This document shows, in pieces, positions 41,827-52,369 of a stretch of DNA of 64,000 nucleotides. The stretch is taken from positions 226,945-290,944 of the forward strand of contig NZ_JARULD010000003.1 in the NCBI RefSeq assembly GCF_029688735.1, given 5' to 3'. Under the pieces are notes generated by a model, which worked only from the letters and a program-made list of their open reading frames with translations, did not search any database and was not told where the DNA came from. The stretch comes from Qipengyuania flavescens (GTDB lineage: Bacteria > Pseudomonadota > Alphaproteobacteria > Sphingomonadales > Sphingomonadaceae). Positions within the stretch are counted from its first letter, which is position 1. Each line of letters starts with the position of its first letter. The translations under genes were made by a program, and so were the position numbers.

Positions 41827-42369
41827 TTATTTCGGCGCGAGCACCATCACCATCTGGCGGCCCTCGAGGCGCGGGAAACTTTCCACCTTGGCCAGTTCTT
41901 CCATGTCGTCGCGCACGCGGTTGAGGAGGTCCATACCGAGCTGCTGGTGCGCCATTTCGCGACCGCGGAAGCGCAGGGTGCATTTCACCTTGTCGCCGTT
42001 CTCGATGAACTTGTTCACATTGCGCATTTTCACGTCGTAATCGTGATCGTCGATGTTCGGGCGCATCTTGACCTCTTTGATGTCCTGGGTCTTCTGCGTC
42101 TTGCGCGCGAGGTTCGCCTTCTTCTGCGCCTCGTAGCGATATTTGCCGACATCGAGGAACTTGCACACCGGCGGGTCCGCATTGGGGGACACTTCGACGA
42201 GGTTGAGGCCCAGTTCGTTAGCCTGCTCCGTCGCTTCGCGGGTGTACATCACCCCCAGGTTCTCGCCTTCGTGATCGATCACGCGGACCTTGGGGACATT
42301 GATCATGTTATCGTAGCGCGGGCCGCTTTTCACGGGCATTTGCATGCTGCGCCGGGGTGGACGTGCTAT
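41827..42369 (-). CDS. infC: Translation initiation factor IF-3, probable ATA start
   Basis: 180 residues. The N-terminal domain shows [19 protein letters not shown], the linker helix ALEAEL-like stretch [18 protein letters not shown], and the C-terminal domain [20 protein letters not shown] and [17 protein letters not shown]-3 controls start-codon fidelity and subunit splitting. The first ATG has no ribosome site, but in frame eight codons upstream an ATA stands 8 bases after AGGAG, giving (M)ARPPRRSMQ. Non-canonical starts in infC are a known autoregulatory device, as with AUU in E. coli. Confidence 0.93.
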   Translation of the reverse strand: MARPPRRSMQMPVKSGPRYDNMINVPKVRVIDHEGENLGVMYTREATEQANELGLNLVEVSPNADPPVCKFLDVGKYRYEAQKKANLARKTQKTQDIKEVKMRPNIDDHDYDVKMRNVNKFIENGDKVKCTLRFRGREMAHQQLGMDLLNRVRDDMEELAKVESFPRLEGRQMVMVLAPK

Positions 42370-42456
42370 GTGGTATTCTCCTGATTCTACCGTTTGTCTG
42401 GCCGCGATATAGTGAGAAACGCGCGCTTTCGCCAGTGCGAAAACCCGGCGCCGGAA

Positions 42457-43158
42457 CTAAGCCGCCTGCCAGAGCGGGAAGCGCGCCAGCTTGCCTTTTG
42501 CCGGAACCACCGCATCGATGCGGTCGGCGGGTTGCAGCGCCTTGAGGATCGCGGGGTCGGCGGCGCTCATGCCGCCGGTATAGGCACCGAAGGCGGGCAG
42601 GATCATGCGCCCCGAAGGCTTGCCGTTCGCCCCTTCGTTCGCGCTGACCACCGCGCAGGGGCGGCGGATCATGCGCTGGCGGATCTTGAGCTGCAGGCGC
42701 GGATGGTAGTGGCCGGACAGTTCGGGGCGCGTCTCGCCTTGTCTTGCGCGGTGGCGCAGGATGACGCCGCCGAGTTCGATCTCCTCGACCAGCGTGCCGC
42801 CGCAGCGGGCCTCCATATGCGGGTCGTGATTGCCGGTGATCCAGACCCAGTCGACCGCCTTGGTCAGCGCCTCCAGCATGCCGCAGGCGTGATCTTCCAG
42901 CCGGGTGGAGCCGTCCGAATCGTGGAAATTGTCGCCCAGCGTGATGACGCGGCGCGCGCCGGTTTCGCGAATGGCCAGCGCGACCCGCTCCAGCGTCTCG
43001 CGGCTGTCGTAGGGCGGGATCATCTGCCCGTGCCGCGCGAAGAAACTGCCCTTCTCGAGGTGCAGGTCGGCCACCAGCAGCGCGTTTTCACGCGGCCAGT
43101 AGAGTGCGCGGCCCTCTGTCAGGAGCCATTCCTCGCCTGCGAACGAAAGGGGAACCAT
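42457..43158 (-). CDS. pdeM: PdeM-type metallophosphoesterase (ligase-associated DNA damage response)
   Basis: 233 residues. Calcineurin-like metal motifs: LLVADLHLEKGSFF, VITLGDNFHDSD, WVWITGNHDPHM and a late SGHYHP. This matches PdeM, the endonuclease of the ligase-associated LigD-Lhr-like cluster in alphaproteobacteria. Its usual partners (an ATP-dependent DNA ligase and Lhr helicase) are not seen in the window. It diverges from hemF with 45 bases between. Confidence 0.85.
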   Translation of the reverse strand: MVPLSFAGEEWLLTEGRALYWPRENALLVADLHLEKGSFFARHGQMIPPYDSRETLERVALAIRETGARRVITLGDNFHDSDGSTRLEDHACGMLEALTKAVDWVWITGNHDPHMEARCGGTLVEEIELGGVILRHRARQGETRPELSGHYHPRLQLKIRQRMIRRPCAVVSANEGANGKPSGRMILPAFGAYTGGMSAADPAILKALQPADRIDAVVPAKGKLARFPLWQAA

Positions 43159-43203
43159 GCGCCGCTATTGCCGGAGGCCGTGGGCGATGGCAAGAGCCTT
43201 CGC

Positions 43204-44061
43204 ATGACCGACTGGACCGAGCAGACCGCCCAAGCCCGCAACTGGTTCGAAGACTTGCGCGACCGTATCTGCGCCGAGTTTGAAGCCATCGAGCGCGACG
43301 CCGGGTCGGAGGCGGAATTCACCTACACGCCGTGGGACCGCGAGGAAGCGGGGAACGACGATCCCGGCGGCGGCGTGCAGGGCCTGATGAAAGGTAAGGT
43401 GTTCGAGAAGGTCGGCGTTAACGTCTCCACCGTGCGCGGCAGTTTCTCGCCCGAGTTCGCCGGCCAGGTAAACGGCGCGAGTGCCCAGCAGCCCGGTTTC
43501 ACCGCCACCGGCATCAGCCTGGTCGCGCACATGGCCAACCCGCATGTGCCCGCCGTCCACATGAATACGCGCTTCCTGACCACACAGGCCGCCTGGTTCG
43601 GGGGCGGGGCCGATCTCAACCCGCCGCTGCCTTACGAGGAAGACACGGCCGATTTCCACGCGCGCTTCCGCGCCGCCTGCGCCGGGCACAACCCGACCTA
43701 TTACGACCGCTTCAAGAAGTGGGCGGACGATTATTTCTTCATCCCTCACCGCGGCGTGCATCGCGGCGTGGGCGGCATTTTTTACGATCATCTTGAGTGC
43801 GAAGATGATGCCGCGTTCGATCGCAACTTCGCCTTCACGAAAGACGTGGGCGAGGCATTTCTCGACATTTACCCGAAGCTGGTGCGCCGCCGGATGGACA
43901 GCGACTTCTCCGAAGAGGAGAAGCTGCAGCAGCTGCAGTGGCGCGGCCGTTATGCCGAGTTCAACCTCGTCTACGACCGCGGCACGCTGTTCGGCCTCAA
44001 GACCGGCGGCAATATCGATGCCATCCTGATGAGCCTGCCGCCCGAGGCGGTGTGGAGCTGA
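43204..44061 (+). CDS. hemF: Oxygen-dependent coproporphyrinogen III oxidase
   Basis: 285 residues, the normal length. It converts coproporphyrinogen III to protoporphyrinogen IX with O2. Signatures: GVNVSTVRGSFSPEFAGQVN, ATGISLVAHMANPHVPAVHM, WFGGGADLNPPLPYEEDTAD and YAEFNLVYDRGTLFGLKTGG. An aerobic lifestyle is implied, in line with the bd oxidase operon. The ATG at 43204 fits the family start; the open frame far upstream is antisense to pdeM and non-coding. Confidence 0.95.
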   Translation: MTDWTEQTAQARNWFEDLRDRICAEFEAIERDAGSEAEFTYTPWDREEAGNDDPGGGVQGLMKGKVFEKVGVNVSTVRGSFSPEFAGQVNGASAQQPGFTATGISLVAHMANPHVPAVHMNTRFLTTQAAWFGGGADLNPPLPYEEDTADFHARFRAACAGHNPTYYDRFKKWADDYFFIPHRGVHRGVGGIFYDHLECEDDAAFDRNFAFTKDVGEAFLDIYPKLVRRRMDSDFSEEEKLQQLQWRGRYAEFNLVYDRGTLFGLKTGGNIDAILMSLPPEAVWS

Positions 44062-44937
44062 TTATCCTTCAGGACCCCATACGCGGACCCAGTCGACCTC
44101 CATCTGGACTTCGCCAGCCTTGACCGCATCGACCGTTTCCTGCGGGATGCCGTAATAGGGCTCTTCCAGCTTGTTTACCTTGTAGGGGTAGATGCCACCG
44201 ATGGCGAAGTTGAGGATCACGAATTTCGGCGTGTCGAACGCCCAGCGCCCCTTCTCCTCGATCTCGTCGCGGGTCACGGTGTAGAAGACGTCCCCGTCGA
44301 CATCGAAGGCGATCGCGTCTTTCGTCCATTCGACGCCGTAGACGTGCCAATCGCTCGCATCCTGCCCGGCGGGGAAGGTGCGCCGCGCGACGAATGGTGT
44401 CTCGCCCGAATATCCCGGGCCGTGAATGGCGACGGCGGACCATTCGGGCTCGCCGACATATTCCATGATGTCGATCTCGCCGGTGGCGGGCCACTGACCG
44501 TTGCCGAGCAGCCAGAAGGCCGGCCAGGCACCCCGGTTCAGCGGCATGCGAATGCGCGCTTCGGCGCGGCCATAGGTAAAGTCGAAATTGTCGCGCGTAT
44601 TGATCCGGCCTGAGATGAAATCGGCCTTGCGATCGGTATTGGTATCGACGTTCGGGCGGAACACCGGCTTGAGGATCAGCGCGCCGCCATCGGCACCTTC
44701 GACATCGTCGGAGAACCGGATCGTATCCGGGCTGTCGAGATAGGCCTGCTGCTCGTTGTTGACCCAGAAGTCCATGCCGATGACGTTCCATTTCGACCGA
44801 TCGAGCGAAGGCGCATCGAAATCTTCTTCGAACAGCAGTGCTCGCGTGCCGGCGGCTCCAGTCTCCTGCACGTCCTCGATCGGAGCGCAGGCGCTGAGCA
44901 TTGCGAAAGCGGCGACAGCCGCGATTGGTCGATACAT
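44062..44937 (-). CDS. GH16 family glycoside hydrolase, lipoprotein
   Basis: 291 residues. A lipobox (LSAC, Cys 17) indicates a lipid anchor. The GH16 domain spans about 35-290 with the catalytic EIDIME pattern at 154-159 (TGEIDIMEYVGE) and RAEARIRMP, plus NWVRVWG-like end VDWVRVWGPEG. Bacterial GH16 enzymes cut beta-1,3/1,4-glucans, laminarin or agar-type galactans, which suits a marine organism; the substrate is not decided here. A GGGGAG site precedes the ATG. Its stop lies directly after hemF, convergent. Confidence 0.88.
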   Translation of the reverse strand: MYRPIAAVAAFAMLSACAPIEDVQETGAAGTRALLFEEDFDAPSLDRSKWNVIGMDFWVNNEQQAYLDSPDTIRFSDDVEGADGGALILKPVFRPNVDTNTDRKADFISGRINTRDNFDFTYGRAEARIRMPLNRGAWPAFWLLGNGQWPATGEIDIMEYVGEPEWSAVAIHGPGYSGETPFVARRTFPAGQDASDWHVYGVEWTKDAIAFDVDGDVFYTVTRDEIEEKGRWAFDTPKFVILNFAIGGIYPYKVNKLEEPYYGIPQETVDAVKAGEVQMEVDWVRVWGPEG

Positions 44938-45136
44938 ATGGTCTCCCCTTCGGCCGGTCGTCCGGCTCCTTGATCTGATAACGTTCACAATACAGCTTGA
45001 GTGAATCTTGACCAGCCCCCGGCATACGATTTCACGCTAGGGGTGGATTGCCGCCCACCGATAGGCGATAGCCACCGCAATAGAGTTGCCGATCCTCCCT
45101 TCGGGATCCGGCCACGCCACCAATTCGGAGACTTCG

Positions 45137-47038
45137 ATGCGCTCGATCACCCTTGCCACCATCCTTGCGCTGAGCGCTACTGCATGCACGACCATGGAGG
45201 CGGCGCCCCTCGCCGACACTGCCAACCCTGCGCGAATGGTTTCGCCCATCCTTACGTCTCCCGAGGCCGAGGACACGCAGACCTGGGCCGAACCGGAGCA
45301 GGCGCGGGTCACGCATGTCGCGCTCGATCTCGACCTCGATTTCGATGCGAAGCGCGTCGGCGGCACGGCGATGCTCGATGTGCTGGCCGAAACGGGTGCC
45401 GACACGATCGTGCTCGACACCAACGGGCTGGAAATCGCGCGCGTCACCGATGGCAACGGCCGCGAGCTCCCGTGGACTATCGAATCGATGGAAGAAACGG
45501 GCGCCAAGGGCGAACCGATGCGGATCACGCTCGGCGAAGCGCGCACCATCCGCATCGACTATCGCGCCCCGGCCGACGCCAGTGCGCTGCAATGGCTGAG
45601 CCCCGAGCAGACCGAGGGCGGGGTGCATCCCTTCCTGTTCAGCCAGGGGCAGGCCATCCTCAACCGCACCTGGATCCCGACGCAGGACAGCCCCGGCATC
45701 CGCCAGACGTGGGAAGCGCGGATCACCGCGCCAAAGCCGCTCGATGTCGTGATGAGCGGGGTGCGACAGGGCGAGCCGGAAGATCTCGGCAACGGTCGCC
45801 GCGCGTTCCGCTTCGTCATGGACAAGCCCGTGCCGCCGTACCTGATCGCGATTGCAGCGGGCGACATAGACTTCGCCCCGATCGGCCCGCGCACCGGCGT
45901 CTGGGCGGAGCCTGCGACATTGCCGCGCGCCCGTGCCGAGGTCGGCGATACGGAGGAGATGGTCGAGGCCGCCGAGGCGCTTTACGGCGAATATCGCTGG
46001 GGCCGATACGACATGATCGTCCTGCCGCCGGCCTTCCCCTACGGCGGGATGGAAAATCCGGTCATGACCTTCCTCACCCCGACCTTCATCGCGGGCGACC
46101 GGTCGAACAACGGGCTGATCGCGCATGAGCTGGCGCATAGCTGGTCGGGCAACCTCGTGACCAACGCCGTCTGGGGCGACAGCTGGCTGAACGAAGGCGT
46201 CACCACCTATTTCGAGAACCGCATCATGGAGGCGGTCTATGGCGAGAAGCGCGCCGAGCAGGAGGCAGCGCTGATGTATGCCAACATCCTCGAAACGCTG
46301 GACGAGGTCGGCAGGGACGCGCCGGGCACCGCGCTCAGCACCGATGGCGAGTACGAGCTCGGCAGCGCGATTGCCTATGAGAAGGGCGCGTTTTTCCTGA
46401 TGACGGTCGAAAGCATCGTCGGGCGCGAGCGCTTCGATGCCTGGCTGCGGCAATGGTTCGACAATCACGCATTCCAGCCCGCGACCAGCGAGATGTTCTA
46501 CGAGGACATGATGGCCAATCTCGTCCGCGACGAAGCGGAAGCGGAGCGGCTGACTTTGCGCGAATGGATTTTCGAGCCGGGCCTACCCGCCAACGTCGCC
46601 AAACCCGACCCGGCTGCTTTCGCCGCGGTCGACGCAGCGGTCGCGGCATACTCTGCTGATGGCGCGATCCCCACCGGCTATGCCGACTGGACCAGCGCCG
46701 AACGCCAGCGCTTCCTCGACAACATCCCGAAGGAGCGCAGCGCTGCCCAGCTCGCCGCGCTGAACGATGCGCTTGGCCTGTCGTCGACCGGCAATAACGA
46801 GGAGCTGTTCCTCTGGCTCGAGCTGGCGCTCGCCAACCGCTACGAGCCCGCCGTGCCGCAGGCCGAGGAGTTCCTCGCCCGCGTCGGCCGCGCGAAGTTC
46901 GTCCGCCCGCTGTTCGCCACGCTCTGGGAAGAGGGCGAGTGGGGTCGTCCGATCGCCCGGCGCATCTACGCCAATACGCGCCCGTCCTATCACTCGGTGA
47001 CGCAGGCCGGGGTCGACCGGGTGCTGGCATCGGACTGA
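45137..47038 (+). CDS. M1 family metallopeptidase, lipoprotein (leukotriene A4 hydrolase-like)
   Basis: 633 residues. Lipobox SATAC (Cys 17). The exopeptidase motif GGMEN is at 303-307 and zinc motif HELAH (His330, Glu331, His334) with Glu353 in WLNEG. The C-terminal region (about 500-633) matches the helical domain of LTA4 hydrolase-type aminopeptidases. It should release N-terminal amino acids from peptides in the periplasm. The ATG follows TTCGGAGA. It is followed 33 bases later by acs. Confidence 0.9.
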   Translation: MRSITLATILALSATACTTMEAAPLADTANPARMVSPILTSPEAEDTQTWAEPEQARVTHVALDLDLDFDAKRVGGTAMLDVLAETGADTIVLDTNGLEIARVTDGNGRELPWTIESMEETGAKGEPMRITLGEARTIRIDYRAPADASALQWLSPEQTEGGVHPFLFSQGQAILNRTWIPTQDSPGIRQTWEARITAPKPLDVVMSGVRQGEPEDLGNGRRAFRFVMDKPVPPYLIAIAAGDIDFAPIGPRTGVWAEPATLPRARAEVGDTEEMVEAAEALYGEYRWGRYDMIVLPPAFPYGGMENPVMTFLTPTFIAGDRSNNGLIAHELAHSWSGNLVTNAVWGDSWLNEGVTTYFENRIMEAVYGEKRAEQEAALMYANILETLDEVGRDAPGTALSTDGEYELGSAIAYEKGAFFLMTVESIVGRERFDAWLRQWFDNHAFQPATSEMFYEDMMANLVRDEAEAERLTLREWIFEPGLPANVAKPDPAAFAAVDAAVAAYSADGAIPTGYADWTSAERQRFLDNIPKERSAAQLAALNDALGLSSTGNNEELFLWLELALANRYEPAVPQAEEFLARVGRAKFVRPLFATLWEEGEWGRPIARRIYANTRPSYHSVTQAGVDRVLASD

Positions 47039-47071
47039 TTTTTGGCTAACACGATCGTCGAGGAGAGACAG

Positions 47072-49009
<1,938 letters not shown>

Positions 49010-49021
49010 CTTTTCCCCGCG

Positions 49022-50797
49022 TCAATGCGCGTGGGCGGTCCCGGCTCCGCGAGGAACGCGGATGTTTTCGACCAGCGCGTCGACCTCGGGCGGGGGCGGG
49101 GCGGTCAGCCGCGCGACAGTGATCGCCACCGCGAAATTCAGCAGCATGCCGACAACCCCGATGCCCTCGGGCGAGATACCGAACAGCCAGTGCTCCGCTG
49201 TGTTCAGCTCTGGCGCCCAGAGCTTGAACCACGCGATGTAGAGGAAGGTGAAGGCGAGTCCCGTCACCATCCCGGCAATCGCGCCCTCCCGATTCATGCG
49301 CGTGGAAAAGATACCCATGAAGATCGCGGGAAACAGGCTCGCCGCGGCCAGGCCGAAGGCGAAGGCCACGACCTGCGCGACCCAACCCGGCGGATAGATC
49401 CCGAGAATGCCCGCGACCACGATCGCCGCCGTCGCCGCGACCCGTGCCGCGAGCAGCTCGCCCTTCTCGCTGATCTGCGGGCGGAAGGTCGATTTGAGGA
49501 GATCGTGGCTGACTGCGGTGGAGATCACCAGCAGCAAACCCGCCGCCGTGCTCAGCGCCGCAGCCAGTCCGCCCGCCGCGACCAGTGCGATGACCCAGCC
49601 GGGCAGATTGGCGATTTCCGGATTGGCCAGCACCATGATGTCACGGTCGACATAGACCTCGTTCGCATTGTCGGTGGCGGCATTGTCGAGCAGGCGCTCT
49701 CCCGAAACCCCGATGCCGCCGGGCGTATATTCGGGTGCACCCTCGAAGGCATCGCCCGCCTCGTATTGCATCACCCCGTCGCCATTCTTGTCGCGCCAGG
49801 CGATCAGGCCGTTGGCCTCCCAGTTGCGGAACCAGTCGGGTGTCTCGGCATAGCGCGTGTCGCTGACGCTCTCGTTGAAGTTGAGGCGCGCGAAGGCGGA
49901 GACGGCAGGCGCGGTGGTGTAGAGCAGGGCAATGAAGACCAGCGCCCAGCCGGCTGACTTGCGCGCGTCCGACGCCTTGGGAACGGTGAAGAAGCGCACG
50001 ATGACATGCGGCAGGCCGGCCGTCCCGATCATCAGCGCGGCGGTGATGCAGGACACGTCCACCATCGACTTGCTGCCGTCGGTATAGGCGGGAAAGCCCA
50101 TTTCGACGAGCGAGCTGTCGAGCTTCTGCAGCACGCTCGTCCCCGACCCATCGGCGAGGTCGGAGCCGAGCCCCAATTGCGGCACTGGATTGCCCGTCGC
50201 CAGCAGCGAGATGAAGATCGCGGGCACCAGATAGGCGAAGATCAGCACACAATATTGTGCCACCTGCGTATAGGTGATGCCCTTCATCCCGCCGAGCACC
50301 GCGTAGAAAAACACGATCCCCATGCCGATGATCACGCCGAGCGTCACATCGACTTCGAGGAAACGGCTGAACACGATCCCCACACCGCGCATCTGCCCGG
50401 CGATATAGGTGAAGCTGATGAAGATCAGGCAGACCACCGCGACTGTCCGCGCAACATTGGAATAGTACCGCGTCCCGATGAAGTCCGGCACGGTGAACTG
50501 GCCGAACTTGCGCAGGTATGGCGCCAGCAACAGTGCCAGCATGACGTATCCGCCCGTCCAGCCCATCAGATAGACCGACCCGTCATACCCCATGAAGGCG
50601 ATCAACCCGGCCATGGATAGAAAGCTTGCCGCGCTCATCCAGTCGGCGGCGGTCGCCATGCCGTTGACGACCGGATTGACCCCGCCGCCCGCGACATAGA
50701 ATTCGGACGTCGAGGCGGCGCGGCTCCAGATCGCGATACCGATGTAGAGCGCGAAGCTCAGCCCGACGAAGAGATAGATCAGCGTCTGCGTTGCCAT
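49022..50797 (-). CDS. Sodium:solute symporter, VC_2705 (ActP-like) subfamily
   Basis: 591 residues, about 13 membrane helices of the SSS family. Signatures: FYVAGGGVNPVVNGMATAAD, SFLSMAGLIAFMGYDG, GLAAALSTAAGLLLVIST and the tail. This subfamily usually pairs with a DUF4212 small protein and is thought to take up acetate or other short acids with sodium. Placement beside acs supports acetate. Five bases downstream of the DUF4212 gene. Confidence 0.9.
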   Translation of the reverse strand: MATQTLIYLFVGLSFALYIGIAIWSRAASTSEFYVAGGGVNPVVNGMATAADWMSAASFLSMAGLIAFMGYDGSVYLMGWTGGYVMLALLLAPYLRKFGQFTVPDFIGTRYYSNVARTVAVVCLIFISFTYIAGQMRGVGIVFSRFLEVDVTLGVIIGMGIVFFYAVLGGMKGITYTQVAQYCVLIFAYLVPAIFISLLATGNPVPQLGLGSDLADGSGTSVLQKLDSSLVEMGFPAYTDGSKSMVDVSCITAALMIGTAGLPHVIVRFFTVPKASDARKSAGWALVFIALLYTTAPAVSAFARLNFNESVSDTRYAETPDWFRNWEANGLIAWRDKNGDGVMQYEAGDAFEGAPEYTPGGIGVSGERLLDNAATDNANEVYVDRDIMVLANPEIANLPGWVIALVAAGGLAAALSTAAGLLLVISTAVSHDLLKSTFRPQISEKGELLAARVAATAAIVVAGILGIYPPGWVAQVVAFAFGLAAASLFPAIFMGIFSTRMNREGAIAGMVTGLAFTFLYIAWFKLWAPELNTAEHWLFGISPEGIGVVGMLLNFAVAITVARLTAPPPPEVDALVENIRVPRGAGTAHAH

Positions 50798-50802
50798 GCC
50801 GC

Positions 50803-51111
50803 CTACCCGCCTTCTATCGGAGTATCGGCATCGTCGTCATCAAGAGCGAACTCCCGTTCGATCCGGTGCATCCGCCGGGCATAGATCGCAATGAGCACGA
50901 TGAAGACGTAGATCGAGCCCTGCTGCGCGAACCAGAAACCGAGCGGAAATCCGCCGAGCATGAACTGGTCTAGGAAAGGCCGGAACAGGATCCCGGCCCC
51001 GAAGCTGACCGCGAACCAGATCGCCATCAGCGTGCCGAGCAGCCGCAGGTTCGCCCGCCAATATGCGCGGCGAGTTTCTGACGCGCTATTCGCGCTCTCG
51101 TCTTCCACCAC
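50803..51111 (-). CDS. DUF4212 small subunit of the symporter
   Basis: 102 residues with two membrane helices (YWRANLRLLGTLMAIWFAVS and GGFPLGFWFAQQGSIYVFIV). DUF4212 proteins are encoded with VC_2705-type symporters and are presumed accessory subunits. The frame is open further upstream, but a GTG at 51111 sits behind GGGAGGGGAG and gives the family length; the TTG at 51171 has no ribosome site. Coupled to the symporter gene. Confidence 0.85.
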   Translation of the reverse strand: MVEDESANSASETRRAYWRANLRLLGTLMAIWFAVSFGAGILFRPFLDQFMLGGFPLGFWFAQQGSIYVFIVLIAIYARRMHRIEREFALDDDDADTPIEGG

Positions 51112-51224
51112 AGTCTGCTCCCCTCCCGATGCAGTCAGCCCATGTGAAGCGGAAGAAGCGCCGGTGCGCAAGCTATGTTCGGCAGCGGATTGTCATTGCC
51201 CTCGACATTGCACGTTTCACGATA

Positions 51225-51362
51225 TCACGGCGCAATCCACAAGCGGATAACCCAGGCCACTGTACCCAGCACGGTCACGCTCGCCAACCAGATCCCGGCC
51301 ATCCATGCCAGTCGCTTCCAGAGCGGTCGCTGACTTTCCGCGTCGCGATGCTCTTGTTCCAT
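51225..51362 (-). CDS. DUF2474 small subunit of bd oxidase (CydX-like)
   Basis: 45 residues with one membrane helix (about 18-41) and the DUF2474 pattern PLWKRLAWMAGIWLASVTVL. Such small proteins lie after cydB and stabilise the CIO-type oxidase. The ATG overlaps the cydB stop as TGATG. Too short for routine gene calling, but position and sequence make it convincing. Confidence 0.85.
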   Translation of the reverse strand: MEQEHRDAESQRPLWKRLAWMAGIWLASVTVLGTVAWVIRLWIAP

Positions 51363-52369
51363 CAATGATAGCCTTCGTCCGCCACCTTGCCGCGAAAGAC
51401 CCAATAGGCCCAGGCGGTGTAGCCGATAATGAGCGGCATGGTGATTGCGACGCCGACCAGCATGAAGATCTGGCTGCGTTCGGGCGCGGCGGCGTCCCAG
51501 ATCGTGAGGCCCGGCGGCACGACATAGGGCCACATGGTGACGCCCAGACCCGCCATGCCGAAGAAGAACAACGCGAGGCTGAGCCAGAACGGCTTGCTGT
51601 GCCGGTCCACCGAAAGGGCTCTCAGCAGCATGACGGCGACGATCGCGGTGAGGATCGGAACCGGCGCGGCGAAGTAGATCTCCGGCGCAGTCAGCCAACG
51701 TTCGGCATATTCGGCGTTCAGGAACACGTTGTAGAGGCTGACACCGCCCATCAGCACCAGCGTTGCCCATGCCGCCCGCTTGCCCAGCTTTCGGGCATGA
51801 TGCTGGCTTTCCCCATCCAGCTTCCACACCAGCCAGGTGGCGCCAAGCAGAGCGTAACCGGCGACTGTGCCGAGGCCGGTGAGGAGGGTATAGGGCGTGA
51901 GCCAGTCGAACCAGCTGCCCGCGTAGGATCGGTCCACGACTTCGATGCCTTGAAGAAGTGCACCCAGCGTCATGCCCTGCGCCATCGCCGCGACCAGCGA
52001 GCCACCGGTAAAGGCCGCGTCCCAGTAGCGGCGGTGGCCGGGATCGCGCCAGCGATACTCGAACGCAACGCCGCGGAAGACGAGGCCCAGCAGCATGGCG
52101 ATGATGAGCGGGTAGGTGGCAGGCAGGATGACCGCATAGGCCAGCGGGAAGGCTGCGAACAGGCCGCCGCCGCCAAGCACCAGCCACGTCTCGTTACCAT
52201 CCCAGACGGGTGCAATGGAGTTCATGGCCCGATCGCGCTCCGGACCGACATTGAACGTCGGGAAGAGGATACCGATACCGAGGTCGAACCCGTCCATCAC
52301 CACATAGGCGAAAACGGCGAAGGCGATGATGAACGCCCAGATCGTCGTCAGGTCCACGTTAACGGCCAT
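51362..52369 (-). CDS. cydB: Cytochrome bd-type (CIO) ubiquinol oxidase subunit II
   Basis: 335 residues, about 8 membrane helices. Signature IWAFIIAFAVFAYVVMDGFD near the N-terminus, DGNETWLVLGGGGLFAAFP and GYTAWAYWVFRGKV at the end. It forms the heterodimeric quinol oxidase with CydA and holds no haem itself. The ATG at 52369 overlaps the last 11 bases of cydA. Confidence 0.93.
   Translation of the reverse strand: MAVNVDLTTIWAFIIAFAVFAYVVMDGFDLGIGILFPTFNVGPERDRAMNSIAPVWDGNETWLVLGGGGLFAAFPLAYAVILPATYPLIIAMLLGLVFRGVAFEYRWRDPGHRRYWDAAFTGGSLVAAMAQGMTLGALLQGIEVVDRSYAGSWFDWLTPYTLLTGLGTVAGYALLGATWLVWKLDGESQHHARKLGKRAAWATLVLMGGVSLYNVFLNAEYAERWLTAPEIYFAAPVPILTAIVAVMLLRALSVDRHSKPFWLSLALFFFGMAGLGVTMWPYVVPPGLTIWDAAAPERSQIFMLVGVAITMPLIIGYTAWAYWVFRGKVADEGYH

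Noticed and set aside
40205..42166. 653-codon minus-strand frame spanning the DASS gene and infC
   Set aside because: It runs out of frame through two recognisable genes and is Arg/Gly/Ala-rich noise.
42394..43203. 270-codon N-terminal extension of hemF
   Set aside because: The upstream part is antisense to pdeM; HemF starts at 43204 with its normal N-terminus.
51112..51171. 20-residue longer N-terminus of the DUF4212 protein
   Set aside because: The upstream TTG has no ribosome site, while GTG 51111 follows a strong GGGAGGGGAG and gives family length.
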